A stretch of DNA of 64,000 nucleotides from Tundrisphaera sp051175315 (GTDB taxonomy: Bacteria; Planctomycetota; Planctomycetia; Isosphaerales; Isosphaeraceae): assembly GCF_051175315.1 (NCBI RefSeq), contig NZ_CP195100.1, positions 1,612,001-1,676,000 of the forward strand. Direction: 5' to 3'. The number at the start of each line of letters is the position of its first letter. Position 1 is the stretch's first letter. A program made the translations under genes and the position numbers. Shown piece after piece: positions 8,416-16,051 of the stretch. Below the pieces are notes generated by a model. The model was not told where the DNA came from. It was given only the letters and a program-made list of their open reading frames with translations, and ran no database searches.

Positions 8416-9981
8416 GTGCGAAAGAACTGGCGATACGGGGTCCTTCTGGCGTTGTTCCTCGGTCCTTATCTGGCCTTCATGGGGCTCGGCTTCCTCTGGC
8501 TGACGCAGCAAGGCTGGATGTGGGCCAGCATCGCGGGCCTGATCTCGATCCTGACGTATATCGCCTTCTCGTTGCTCCTGGTGCGCTGGACCAAATCGTC
8601 CAAGAGCTTGCTGCCTCCGATCGACTGGGAAGCGCCGAGCACATTCTCCGCCTTCGATCGCCAGGCCCTGGCGCTGGTCGAGGCGGAGGCGGAGTTCGGC
8701 GACACGGCCCCGATGGCCGCCCTGACCTCGATCGATACGTACATCGATACCGGCCGGAGGCTCGCGGCTCGGCTCTCGGCCCACTACAACCCTCTGTCGT
8801 CCGACCCGCTGGATCGCGTCTCGGTCGTCGAGATGCTCACCGCCCTGGAACTGGCCTCCGAGGACCTGGCCCGGCTCTGCCGCCAGATCCCGGGCGGGGA
8901 CCTCGTCACCCCCGGCGACTGGAAAAAGGCGGTCGTCGCCGCCAACTACATCCAGAAGGCCAGCGACATCTACACCTACCTTCTCCCGCTGTTCAACCCG
9001 ATCACAGGCCTGCCCCGGCTGGCCTCGCAGCAGCTGATGGTGAAACCCGCCTGGAAGTCGATGCAGCAGAACGCCTTGCGTTGGTTCTACCGGGCCTACG
9101 TCAACCGGCTGGGGACCCACTTCATCGAGCTGTTCAGCGGCCGCCTGGTGATCGGCGCCGACCGCTATCGCCGGCTGACGAAGCACGGGGCCCGGCCGGG
9201 GGCGGAGGACGCGTCCGAATTCGGCGAACTGACGATCGCCCTCGTCGGTGCCCGCGATTCGGGCAAGTCTCGGCTCATCGAGCGCCTCGAAGCGGCCCGC
9301 CTGATCGACCCACCGGGCGATCCCTCCGCCGCTCCGCGCCCGGGAGGGGACCCGACCACGGCGAAGCGGATCAAGACCGCGAAGTTCGTGGAGGTGGAGA
9401 GCTACCACGCGACGGCCGGCAAGGAAACCGCCCGCGACCGGTCCACACGTCGGCATGCCGTGGCCGATGCGGTGGCCGCCGACCTGCTCATCCTCGTGAT
9501 CGACGCGAGGGCCAACACCCACGAGACCGACGCCAACTTCATCCGGGATTGGGACAAGTGGTACACCGATCACCCCGGGCTGGAGCCCCCCCCGGCCATC
9601 GCCGTGTTGACGCACGTCGACGACCCGGTCTTCGGCCCGTCCTGGAACCCACCCTACAACTGGGCCACGGGCAAGAATCCGCGCGAGGTGGCGATCCATG
9701 CGCGGGCCGAGGGATTGAAGATGATGCTCGCGCCTCGCATCGAGGAGGTGATCCCCGTCGCGATCGGCGGCGATCCCCCGTTCGGCGTGGATGAGCTGCT
9801 CGCTTCGCTGCGGGTCGCCTGCCGGAGGGCCGAGCGGGTGGCGTTGATCCGCCACCTCCACGAGGCCTCGACCCGGTCCAAGGCGGGGCGGCTGGTTCGC
9901 CAGATCGGCGAGCACGGCCAGTCGCTCTGGAAACATCTGCGCGATCCGAGGGGGGGCAATTCGGTCGCCAAGTCCGGCTGA
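8416..9981 (+). CDS. Membrane-anchored P-loop GTPase-like protein
   Basis: About 521 aa. Two N-terminal transmembrane helices (roughly residues 8-60) are followed by a helical region of about 200 residues. A Ras-like GTPase domain then begins near residue 275 with the P-loop GARDSGKSRL. A hydrophobic strand LLILVIDA and the G4-like TLTHVDD (THVD in place of NKxD) follow. I cannot see a clear DxxG switch motif, so nucleotide specificity is uncertain. The architecture resembles membrane-tethered Era/YfjP-like GTPases. I prefer GTG 8416 because AGGTGG (8404-8409) sits 6 nt upstream; an in-frame ATG at 8380 adds 12 residues. It lies between terminators and the next sigma-54 operon, so it is probably a single-gene unit. 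Confidence 0.72.
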   Translation: MRKNWRYGVLLALFLGPYLAFMGLGFLWLTQQGWMWASIAGLISILTYIAFSLLLVRWTKSSKSLLPPIDWEAPSTFSAFDRQALALVEAEAEFGDTAPMAALTSIDTYIDTGRRLAARLSAHYNPLSSDPLDRVSVVEMLTALELASEDLARLCRQIPGGDLVTPGDWKKAVVAANYIQKASDIYTYLLPLFNPITGLPRLASQQLMVKPAWKSMQQNALRWFYRAYVNRLGTHFIELFSGRLVIGADRYRRLTKHGARPGAEDASEFGELTIALVGARDSGKSRLIERLEAARLIDPPGDPSAAPRPGGDPTTAKRIKTAKFVEVESYHATAGKETARDRSTRRHAVADAVAADLLILVIDARANTHETDANFIRDWDKWYTDHPGLEPPPAIAVLTHVDDPVFGPSWNPPYNWATGKNPREVAIHARAEGLKMMLAPRIEEVIPVAIGGDPPFGVDELLASLRVACRRAERVALIRHLHEASTRSKAGRLVRQIGEHGQSLWKHLRDPRGGNSVAKSG

Positions 9982-10036
9982 GGCCTGCCCGAAATCCTCG
10001 CCGTGGGGATGGCGAAGTCTTGATCTGACCTGGGCT

Positions 10037-10051
10037 TGGCACTCGGGTTGC
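10037..10051 (+). promoter_or_regulatory. Sigma-54 promoter for the 10129-12262 operon
   Basis: TGGCACT-CGGG-TTGC matches the -24/-12 consensus at every specified position but one. The C of the GC element is 78 bp before the GTG at 10129. It would drive four closely spaced or overlapping genes ending with the lipid-kinase-like gene. Confidence 0.84.
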
Positions 10052-10128
10052 GAGATGGGCAATCCATCGCGAGCAATGTCTCGCCCCCCAGGGTGCTCCG
10101 AATTTCTCGAATCGACGAGGGATGATCC

Positions 10129-10632
10129 GTGGCGACAGCACCCACCGACATCGATGACATCCGCCGCCGGATGGCCCAGATCCGCCGCGAGCTCCACGAG
10201 GACGTCCAGGGCGTCGTCGCCGGGGCCGAGGCGGTCGCCGATTGGCGCCGCTGGATCCGCAACTATCCCTGGGCCAGCGTGGGCGTCGCGTTCGTGCTGG
10301 GGTATGTCATCATCCCCCGGAAGCACCGATCGAGCCCGACGATCCACATCACCCACCCCGATGCCCCGCTCCCGGTCGCGGCCCAGGCGGTGCAGCCCCC
10401 GGCCAAGAAAAAGAAGAGCCTGATCCTGAAGGGGCTGGGCCTGCTGGCCCCGGTGGTCTTCCGGGCCGGGCAGGGCTACGCCCTGCAGTTCCTCGAGCAA
10501 TGGATGGCCCAGCGGATGCAGGCCCAGGCCCAGCAGCCGTTCGATTTCGCCAGTGCCTTCGGGGTCCCGGGCCACCCCGCCCCGGGACAGCCGCCGAGGC
10601 CGGGCAATCCGGCGGAACCGCGTCGATTCTGA
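10129..10632 (+). CDS. Membrane-anchored stress-type protein (YqjD/DUF3618-like)
   Basis: A 167-residue protein. The N-terminal 40 residues (DIDDIRRRMAQIRRELHEDV) are an amphipathic helix like those in YqjD and DUF3618 proteins. A transmembrane anchor follows (NYPWASVGVAFVLGYVIIPRK, residues 45-66). The rest has a basic patch (KKKK), a second weak hydrophobic stretch and a Pro/Gln-rich tail. No enzyme motif is visible. The GTG start has GAGGGAT upstream. It is the first gene of a probable sigma-54-driven operon. Confidence 0.7.
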   Translation: MATAPTDIDDIRRRMAQIRRELHEDVQGVVAGAEAVADWRRWIRNYPWASVGVAFVLGYVIIPRKHRSSPTIHITHPDAPLPVAAQAVQPPAKKKKSLILKGLGLLAPVVFRAGQGYALQFLEQWMAQRMQAQAQQPFDFASAFGVPGHPAPGQPPRPGNPAEPRRF

Positions 10633-10686
10633 TCGCCCGGCCGGGCGACCGCCCGGCCCGAGGCCGCACTCCACGGGGGCACAGCG

Positions 10687-10899
10687 ATGGTGAATGACCC
10701 GCTCACGCTCGATCCGACGCCCGGGGCGCCGGGGGCCGATTATAAAGAGATGGCCCTGGATTTCGCGGCGAACGCGAAGGAACAGTGGTCCGAACGCAGT
10801 CAGGCCGTGCGCGAATTTATCGTCAATCAACCGATGCGGTCCCTGGGCATCGCTCTGGGCATGGGAGTGGTCCTCGGATGGCTAATCAAGCGTCGATGA
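10687..10899 (+). CDS. Small YqjD-like membrane-anchor protein
   Basis: A 70-residue protein with a polar helical N-terminal half and a C-terminal anchor (NQPMRSLGIALGMGVVLGWL) ending in Lys-Arg-Arg. This is the compact YqjD/ElaB plan: a cytoplasmic helix and one glycine-rich transmembrane segment. It is second in the operon, 54 bp after the previous gene, and its end overlaps the start of the holin-like gene by 22 bp, suggesting coupled translation. Confidence 0.72.
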   Translation: MVNDPLTLDPTPGAPGADYKEMALDFAANAKEQWSERSQAVREFIVNQPMRSLGIALGMGVVLGWLIKRR

Positions 10900-11345
10900 A
10901 CCGGACGGCCAGCCTGGCCAATGGGGCCGCCCCGGAGGGCGTGGTCGAGAGCATCGCCGAGTTCGTCAACGACGTCACGACTCTGGCCGACCTCCAGACC
11001 CGCCTGGCGATCTACGACACCAAGGAAGCGATCGGCCGCGCGACCTACCCGGCGATCTTCGTCGCGGTGGGCGCCTCGTTCGCCCTGGCAAGCCTCCCTC
11101 TGCTCCTCTTCGGCCTCTCCGACCTGCTGGCCACCGGCGCGAACCTCCACCCCGGCGTGGCCCGGCTGATCGTGGGGTTCCTGTCCCTGGCCATCGCGGG
11201 GGCACTGGCGTTCTTCTCGTTCAAGGCGGCCACCCGTAGCCTGGACAGCTATCGCCGGTCCCAGGAAGAATTGACCCGGAACATCGCCTGGCTCCGGACG
11301 GTCATCGTCCACAGCGGGAGGCCCGGCCCGAGGCGAAACGTTTGA
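10878..11345 (+). CDS. Holin superfamily III-like protein (YqjE/DUF1469)
   Basis: A 155-residue membrane protein with two transmembrane helices (about residues 53-78 and 88-112). These are flanked by an N-terminal helix (VVESIAEFVNDVTTLADLQ) and a charged C-terminal helix (RRSQEELTRNIAWLR). This is the YqjE/DUF1469 plan, annotated as holin superfamily III by topology only. In many bacteria yqjE sits directly after yqjD, as it does here behind the small anchor gene. The ATG at 10878 has GGAG 10 nt upstream; an ATG at 10896 forming an ATGA overlap with the previous stop is the alternative. Its own stop overlaps the next TTG start. Confidence 0.78.
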   Translation: MANQASMNRTASLANGAAPEGVVESIAEFVNDVTTLADLQTRLAIYDTKEAIGRATYPAIFVAVGASFALASLPLLLFGLSDLLATGANLHPGVARLIVGFLSLAIAGALAFFSFKAATRSLDSYRRSQEELTRNIAWLRTVIVHSGRPGPRRNV

Positions 11346-12262
11346 GCGACCCTTCCCCGAATCACGGCCGGACGGCCCTGCTCATCAACGCGCGATCTCG
11401 GAAAGGCGGGGCCACCCAGCCGATCGTCGTGGAGGCGTTGGGCCGTCATGGCCTGACGCTCGATCGCGTCGTCCGGGTGCGCAAGCCGGCGCATCTCCCT
11501 TCGGCCATCGACGCCCTGGTCGATTGGGGCGTGGAACGTTTGATCGTCGGGGGGGGCGACGGGACGCTCAGCACGGTCGCACCCCGGCTGGCCCGGCGGG
11601 ACATCCTGCTCGGGGTGATCCCGATGGGCACGGCCAACGACTTCGCCCGGACGCTGGGCATCCCGTTCCGGCCGGCGGCCGCCGCCGAGCTGGCCGCCTC
11701 GAACAGCATCCGGGCGATCGACCTGGCCCAGGCCAACGACCAGTTCTTCCTCAACGTCGCCAGCATCGGCATGTCGGTGTCCGCCGCCGATGCCCTCACC
11801 TGGCGGGTCAAGCAGCAATTCGGCACGCTGGCCTACCTCTATGCCGGCGCCCGGGTCTTCGCCCGGCACCTGACCTTCCTGGCGAGGTTGGAGGTCGGGA
11901 CGGAGGTCATCGAGGCGCGGGCCCATCAGATCGTGGTGGGCAACGGGCGGTACTATGGGGGGGGCGTGCTGGTCTCCCGGCAAAGCACCCTGGATGACGG
12001 GCTGCTGGCGGCCTACGCGCTGGGCACGCGCGGGCGGTGGCACCTGCTCCGCACGATGGCGATGCTCCGGTTCCGGGTGCCCATTGACCGTCCCGGCGAT
12101 TTCTACGTCGCGACGCCATCGCTCCGGGTCGAGACGACGCCGGGGATGAAGGTGAATCTCGACGGGGAGATCCGGACGACCACCCCGGTCGAGTTCAAGG
12201 TCGTGCCCGGGGCGCTGCGGGTTTTGGCCCCGACGCCCCCCGCCGGCGCCGGGCGGTCATGA
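11342..12262 (+). CDS. Diacylglycerol kinase-like lipid kinase (YegS/DgkB family)
   Basis: A 306-residue member of the diacylglycerol/sphingosine-kinase superfamily. The nucleotide-binding motif GGGDGT is at residues 70-75, followed by the substrate-loop motif MGTANDFARTLG near residue 100 and the C-terminal beta domain. Such enzymes phosphorylate diacylglycerol, phosphatidylglycerol or a sphingoid base at the membrane; the substrate here is not determinable. The start is the TTG at 11342 overlapping the previous stop (TTGA). It is the last gene of the sigma-54 operon. Its stop overlaps the convergent CBS gene by 6 bp. Confidence 0.87.
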   Translation: MSDPSPNHGRTALLINARSRKGGATQPIVVEALGRHGLTLDRVVRVRKPAHLPSAIDALVDWGVERLIVGGGDGTLSTVAPRLARRDILLGVIPMGTANDFARTLGIPFRPAAAAELAASNSIRAIDLAQANDQFFLNVASIGMSVSAADALTWRVKQQFGTLAYLYAGARVFARHLTFLARLEVGTEVIEARAHQIVVGNGRYYGGGVLVSRQSTLDDGLLAAYALGTRGRWHLLRTMAMLRFRVPIDRPGDFYVATPSLRVETTPGMKVNLDGEIRTTTPVEFKVVPGALRVLAPTPPAGAGRS

Positions 12263-12700
12263 ATGCTCGACGACCTCGGTGACGACCCGCCCGATCCCCT
12301 GGTCGGGGAGGAACGACGCCAGGTCGGCCCAGGCCAGGATGCCCCGGAGCTGCCCGGCGGAATCGATCACCAGGAGGCGCCGGACGCCCTTGTCGCCGAA
12401 CTTCGAGACGATGGTCTCGACGGGGTCCTCGGGCAGGACCGAGGCCACGCCCCGGGTCATGAAGTCGGTGACGGGGCGCTGGGCCAGGTCGGGCCCGGCC
12501 TCGGCGACCGCCAGGGCGACGTCGCGGTCGGTGAGGACGCCGATGGGCTTCCCATCTTCGAGCACGGGGACGGCGCCGCAGTCTTCGTCGCGGAAGATCA
12601 GGACGGCTTCCAGCACGGTGCTGAACGACGAGCACGTCCGCGGGCTGGGCGTCATCATATCGGCGGCGGTCGGGAACTTCGCGGGGTCGGTGGTCGCCAT
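12257..12700 (-). CDS. CBS-domain pair protein
   Basis: A 147-residue protein made almost entirely of two CBS domains (about residues 10-65 and 75-135). Visible motifs are VLEDGKPIGVLTDRDVAL and LLVIDSAGQLRGILAWADL, the typical ends of each CBS repeat. CBS pairs sense adenosine nucleotides or bind DNA or partner proteins; stand-alone versions are common under stress or low oxygen. I chose the ATG at 12700; the frame is open to 12751 but conservation begins at the shorter start. It follows the response regulator on the same strand, with a possible sigma-54 site in the 80-bp gap. Confidence 0.85.
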   Translation of the reverse strand: MATTDPAKFPTAADMMTPSPRTCSSFSTVLEAVLIFRDEDCGAVPVLEDGKPIGVLTDRDVALAVAEAGPDLAQRPVTDFMTRGVASVLPEDPVETIVSKFGDKGVRRLLVIDSAGQLRGILAWADLASFLPDQGIGRVVTEVVEHS

Positions 12701-12756
12701 GTCGGAGCCTCGGAACCGGCGAATCGGCATTGGATCGGACGTGGGAGGCAATCACC

Positions 12757-12771
12757 GCAACTCGCGGACCG
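12757..12771 (-). promoter_or_regulatory. Possible sigma-54 promoter for the CBS gene
   Basis: On the minus strand the site is CGGTCCG-CGAG-TTGC. The GG and GC elements have the required 10-bp spacing and TTGC is intact, but three positions of the -24 half differ from consensus. It is 57 bp before the CBS start. The match is weaker than the other sites and would count for little on its own. Confidence 0.45.
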
Positions 12772-12780
12772 GCCGGGCCG

Positions 12781-14175
12781 TCACGCCGATTTGAAGGGGA
12801 ACTTGTCGATGCCGTACTGGCTGATCTTGCCCGACACGCTCCGCCGCGACAGCCCGCACAACTCGGCGCAACGGCCGACATTGCCCCGGCTCTTCTTGAG
12901 GGCCTCCAGGATGTACTGCTTCTCGATCTGCTCGGTGGCCTGCTGGAGGTAGAAGGGCAGGGGCTGCGACAGGTCGATCTCGAATCGCGGGCGTTCCTCG
13001 GCGGTCGCTCCGGCCACGCGGGGCGGCAGGTTGTCGGTGTTGATCGTGTCGCCGACGGTGGTGACCGCGGCACGCTCGATGGCATTCTCCAGTTCTCGGA
13101 TGTTGCCGGGCCAGCGATAGGCCAGCAACTTCTCCATCGCCTCGGGGGAGACCTTCTTGGCCACCTCGTTGGTGCGGGCGTACTTGTTCAGGAAGTGGGT
13201 GATGAGCAGGGGGAGGTCCTCGACGCGATCGCGCAGGGGCGGGACCTCGATCTTGATGACGTTGAGCCGGTAATAAAGGTCTTCGCGGAACTTCCCCTCC
13301 TTGACCTCCTTCTCCAGGCTCTTGTTGGTCGCGGCCACCACCCGGATGTCGACCTCGATGCTCTCGTGGCCGCCCACCCGTTCGAACCTCTTTTCCTGGA
13401 GGACGCGGAGGAGCTTGGCCTGCATGGCCGCCGAGATGTCGCCGATCTCGTCCAGGAAGATCGTCCCCTTGTCGGCCAGTTCGAACCGGCCCTTGCGGCG
13501 GGCATCGGCCGAGGTGAACGCGCCGCGTTCGTGGCCGAAAAGCTCGCTTTCCAACAGGCTTTCGGGCAGGGCCGCGCAGTTGATGGCGATCAGGGCGCCC
13601 TGGCGATCTTCGCTGGAATAATGGACCGCCTTGGCGATCAGTTCCTTCCCTGTGCCGGTCTCGCCCTCGATCAGGACCGTGCTCTTGGTCCCGCCGATGT
13701 GGCGGATCAGCTGGAAGATTTTGTGCATCTCCGGGTTCTTGCTGATGATGTTGTGGAAGCTGTAGTTCTCCTTGAGCTGCTGCCGGAGGCGGAGCACCTC
13801 GTCCTGGAGGGCGCGCTTCTTCAACGCCCGGTCCATCACGATCTTGAGGTTGGTCGGGTCGATCGGCTTGGTCAGGAAGTCGTAGGCACCCAGCCGCATC
13901 GCCTCGACCACGCGCTCGATCGATCCGAACGAGGTGGTGACGATCGTCGTCACCAGGACCCGGCGCTGGGCCACCTCGCGGATCAGGTCCATCCCCCCCA
14001 TGCCCGGCATCCGGAGGTCGGTGATCAGGACGCTGTAGTCGGTGGCCGCCAGGGCCGCCAGGGCATCCTGACCGTTGGAGACCGCCTCGACGCTCAGATC
14101 CTCCGTCTCCAGCAGTTTTTTGAGCTGCGTGGTGCTGTAAGTATCATCGTCGACAAGCAAAACTTTGCGGTGCAT
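12781..14175 (-). CDS. Sigma-54-dependent response regulator (NtrC family)
   Basis: A 464-residue activator with three domains. The receiver (1-120) has acidic residues at 9-11, phospho-acceptor Asp53 in VLITDLRMPGM and Lys103. The AAA+ domain (about 140-375) has Walker A GETGTGKE (171-178) and Walker B GTIFLDEIGD (237-246). A Fis-type helix-turn-helix lies at the C terminus (RCAELCGLSRRSVSGK). The sigma-54 contact loop reads GAFTSA (218-223) instead of GAFTGA. Such proteins, once phosphorylated, hexamerise and open sigma-54 promoters. The start at 14175 is the family N terminus. It lies at the centre of the sigma-54 sites described here and is their most likely activator. Confidence 0.93.
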   Translation of the reverse strand: MHRKVLLVDDDTYSTTQLKKLLETEDLSVEAVSNGQDALAALAATDYSVLITDLRMPGMGGMDLIREVAQRRVLVTTIVTTSFGSIERVVEAMRLGAYDFLTKPIDPTNLKIVMDRALKKRALQDEVLRLRQQLKENYSFHNIISKNPEMHKIFQLIRHIGGTKSTVLIEGETGTGKELIAKAVHYSSEDRQGALIAINCAALPESLLESELFGHERGAFTSADARRKGRFELADKGTIFLDEIGDISAAMQAKLLRVLQEKRFERVGGHESIEVDIRVVAATNKSLEKEVKEGKFREDLYYRLNVIKIEVPPLRDRVEDLPLLITHFLNKYARTNEVAKKVSPEAMEKLLAYRWPGNIRELENAIERAAVTTVGDTINTDNLPPRVAGATAEERPRFEIDLSQPLPFYLQQATEQIEKQYILEALKKSRGNVGRCAELCGLSRRSVSGKISQYGIDKFPFKSA

Positions 14176-14501
14176 CCCGAGACTCTCTCTGATGAAGGGC
14201 GGTCGGGCGATCGTGCTTCCCTGGGAAGTCACGGGAGGATGTGTGCGCATGAGCGAGGGCGAAGCAACGGCACTCCGACTGTCCTGGTCCCTGATTTTTC
14301 TGGGGATCGGGCGAGATGGATCGCTCGTGCCTCGCTGAGCAACAACCATCATAGGCAAACAGTTACTCGCGCGGCCAGCCCCCCAACAGTGAAGATCACG
14401 GCGCCCGATTTGCAAGTTACCCAGTGTCTGGAAATCCCACGGCCGTGCGTGCAGGCATCCGGTGACGTCCGCGATGCATGGCCGATCGGCGGAGGTCTGT
14501 C
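14176..14501. other. Divergent intergenic region between response regulator and small anchor gene
   Basis: This 326-bp gap separates two divergent genes and contains no convincing gene. It holds the candidate sigma-54 site at 14399-14413 facing the small anchor gene. The response-regulator leader must also lie here. I see no clear sigma-70 promoter or operator palindrome, although activator-binding sites for the plus-strand promoter would be expected in this stretch. Confidence 0.5.
14399..14413 (+). promoter_or_regulatory. Candidate sigma-54 promoter for the gene at 14502
   Basis: CGGCGCC-CGAT-TTGC followed by A has GG (14400-14401) and GC (14412-14413) with exact spacing and an intact TTGCA, but a weaker -24 half. 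It is 89 bp before the ATG at 14502, within the range of the stronger sites. Confidence is moderate. Confidence 0.55.
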
Positions 14502-14699
14502 ATGGTCGACACCGTGAGATCCCGGTTTCCCGAATCCATGCATCAAGCCGCCCATTCGTCCCAGGCCGGCGACCTCGAATCCCTGGCCCTCGACGCGGTG
14601 GAACGCGTCCGGAAATATGCCCGCGAAGAGCCGATTTCTTTCGGACTTTGGGCCCTGGGAATCGGGTTTGTCCTGGGATGGAAGCTCAAGCCTTGGTAA
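14502..14699 (+). CDS. Small YqjD-like membrane-anchor protein
   Basis: A 65-residue protein with a polar amphipathic N-terminal part (VDTVRSRFPES to VERVRKYAREEP) and one C-terminal transmembrane segment (ISFGLWALGIGFVLGWKL) ending Lys-Pro-Trp. The plan and the glycine spacing of the anchor match the other YqjD-like proteins in this region. The ATG at 14502 is fixed by a strong GGAGG at 14491-14495. It is preceded by a candidate sigma-54 site and followed by a UUCG-loop hairpin. Function is unknown; membrane tethering under stress is inferred. Confidence 0.72.
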   Translation: MVDTVRSRFPESMHQAAHSSQAGDLESLALDAVERVRKYAREEPISFGLWALGIGFVLGWKLKPW

Positions 14700-14779
14700 T
14701 TTGGTCGCCCGGTGCCCCGGCCGAGCGCTCGGCCCGGGGATCCGGGTCGCCGGGCCATCCGGGCCCGGAGATCGCGGCC

Positions 14780-14801
14780 GGAGGCTTCGGCCTCCTCCTT
14801 T
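14780..14801 (+). terminator. Hairpin terminator with TTCG loop
   Basis: The arms GGAGGC and GCCTCC (14780-14785 and 14790-14795) enclose a TTCG tetraloop and are followed by a pyrimidine-rich tail (TCCTTTC). It lies 80 bp after the small anchor gene and before the kinase-like gene. The T tract is modest. Confidence 0.5.
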
Positions 14802-14874
14802 CACCAAGCGTCAGGCCGTCGCATCACGCGAGATTGCGCAGTCGCCTACCCGCTCGATCAACGAGATTGCTAAC

Positions 14875-15939
14875 GTGACCGAATCCGATCCAGTGCTGAT
14901 TTTCGACGCCGATGGCCTCCAGGCCGCGTCGATCGCCGAGGCGTTGAAGCCCTGGGGCCTGACCGCGATCCGGTGCCCCGATCCGGACGCCGCCGTCGAG
15001 ATCCTGGGCGGATCGAACCCCGCGGCGATCCTCCGCGTCGAGCCCCGCGAGGCCAATCCGTTCGGCGCCGCGGAATCCTCCGCCCGGTCCCGCAAGATCC
15101 CGATGCTGGCCGTGGTCGGGGCCATCGGCGATCCTTCGGCGCTGTCGGCGCGGGTCCGGTCGTACGACGACTGGGTGGCGTCCCCGGTGGATGGGGCCCA
15201 ACTCGCCGCGCGGATCCTGGGCCTGTCGGCTTCGAAGGCCCGCTCGGCCGCCATCGATCCGAGGTTCCTGGCGCTCACGGTCCACGACCTGCGCACTCCG
15301 TTGAACGTCATCGGCCTGACGATCCGGGCGATCCACCAGTCCATGCCGACCAAGAGCGTGGAGCTGGAGGAAGACCTGACCTTCCTCCAGGATAATGCGC
15401 GCCAGATCGAGAAGATGCTCGCGCAGCTCGGCGATTTCTGCCGCTTGCTGGAGATCGACGCCCCCCCGTTGGGGGTCGAATTCGACCTCTGCCGGTTCCT
15501 CTCCGACCTCGTCGAAGATCGGATGGGGCGGCCCGGCGCCGAGTCCACGCCGCTGCTGCTCGACCTCAACGGCCGATGCCCCCGGGAGGTTTCCCTCGAT
15601 CCGAACCGGGTCAAGATGGCGGTCCAGCACGCGCTGTCCAACGCGATGACGGCGGCGGGCGATTCCCCGGTGCGGATCGAGTTGGGTCCGGATGAAGACC
15701 GGATCCGGATCGCGATCGTCGTCGACAAACCCCCGCCCACCACGGTCCACCCGATCACCCTGAGGCCCGACCTCTACGAGAGGCTCGCCGGATCGGCGGC
15801 CGAGCGGAGGGGCCTCGACCTGGCGATCGCCTCGCGGATCAGCGAACTCTTCGGCGGGTCGGCGCGGCTGGAGGTCGCCCCCGGCCAGAGTTCGACCATC
15901 GTCCTGGAGTGGCCGGCCCGGCTCGCGACTCATGACTGA
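14875..15939 (+). CDS. Degenerate hybrid histidine-kinase-like protein
   Basis: A 354-residue protein starting at GTG 14875 (VTESDPVLIFDADG). Residues 1-120 resemble a receiver, but the phospho-acceptor Asp is replaced (ILRVEP region) and the conserved Lys is Ser (WVASPVD), so this is a pseudo-receiver. Residues 130-200 form a HisKA-type domain with an intact H-box LTVHDLRTPLNVI (His137). The C-terminal ATPase keeps an N-box-like HALSNAMTAAG but lacks the DxGxG box, and the GLGL box reads GLDL. There is no transmembrane segment. It may be a phosphotransfer or scaffold partner of the neighbouring response regulator, but this is inferred from position only. Confidence 0.72.
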   Translation: MTESDPVLIFDADGLQAASIAEALKPWGLTAIRCPDPDAAVEILGGSNPAAILRVEPREANPFGAAESSARSRKIPMLAVVGAIGDPSALSARVRSYDDWVASPVDGAQLAARILGLSASKARSAAIDPRFLALTVHDLRTPLNVIGLTIRAIHQSMPTKSVELEEDLTFLQDNARQIEKMLAQLGDFCRLLEIDAPPLGVEFDLCRFLSDLVEDRMGRPGAESTPLLLDLNGRCPREVSLDPNRVKMAVQHALSNAMTAAGDSPVRIELGPDEDRIRIAIVVDKPPPTTVHPITLRPDLYERLAGSAAERRGLDLAIASRISELFGGSARLEVAPGQSSTIVLEWPARLATHD

Positions 15940-15971
15940 GGGCCATCCCCCGAGGCCCCCCACGGGAATCG

Positions 15972-15987
15972 TGGCACGTCGGTTGCA
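15972..15987 (+). promoter_or_regulatory. Perfect sigma-54 promoter for the ferritin-like gene
   Basis: TGGCACG-TCGG-TTGCA is an exact match to the -24/-12 consensus, with GG and GC 10 bp apart. It is 66 bp before the ATG at 16052, so the transcript would start near 15998. This is the best site in the window. Confidence 0.9.
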
Positions 15988-16051
15988 ATTGCCGAGATGC
16001 GACGAAACCCCATCCCCAACCAACGATTTTCGCACCGGAAGGTGACGCTCG

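Noticed and set aside
8146..10830. An 894-codon minus-strand open frame across the GTPase and YqjD-like genes
   Set aside because: Same explanation: biased composition, no start-site signal and no recognisable domain, while the plus-strand genes have motifs, ribosome-binding sites and promoters.
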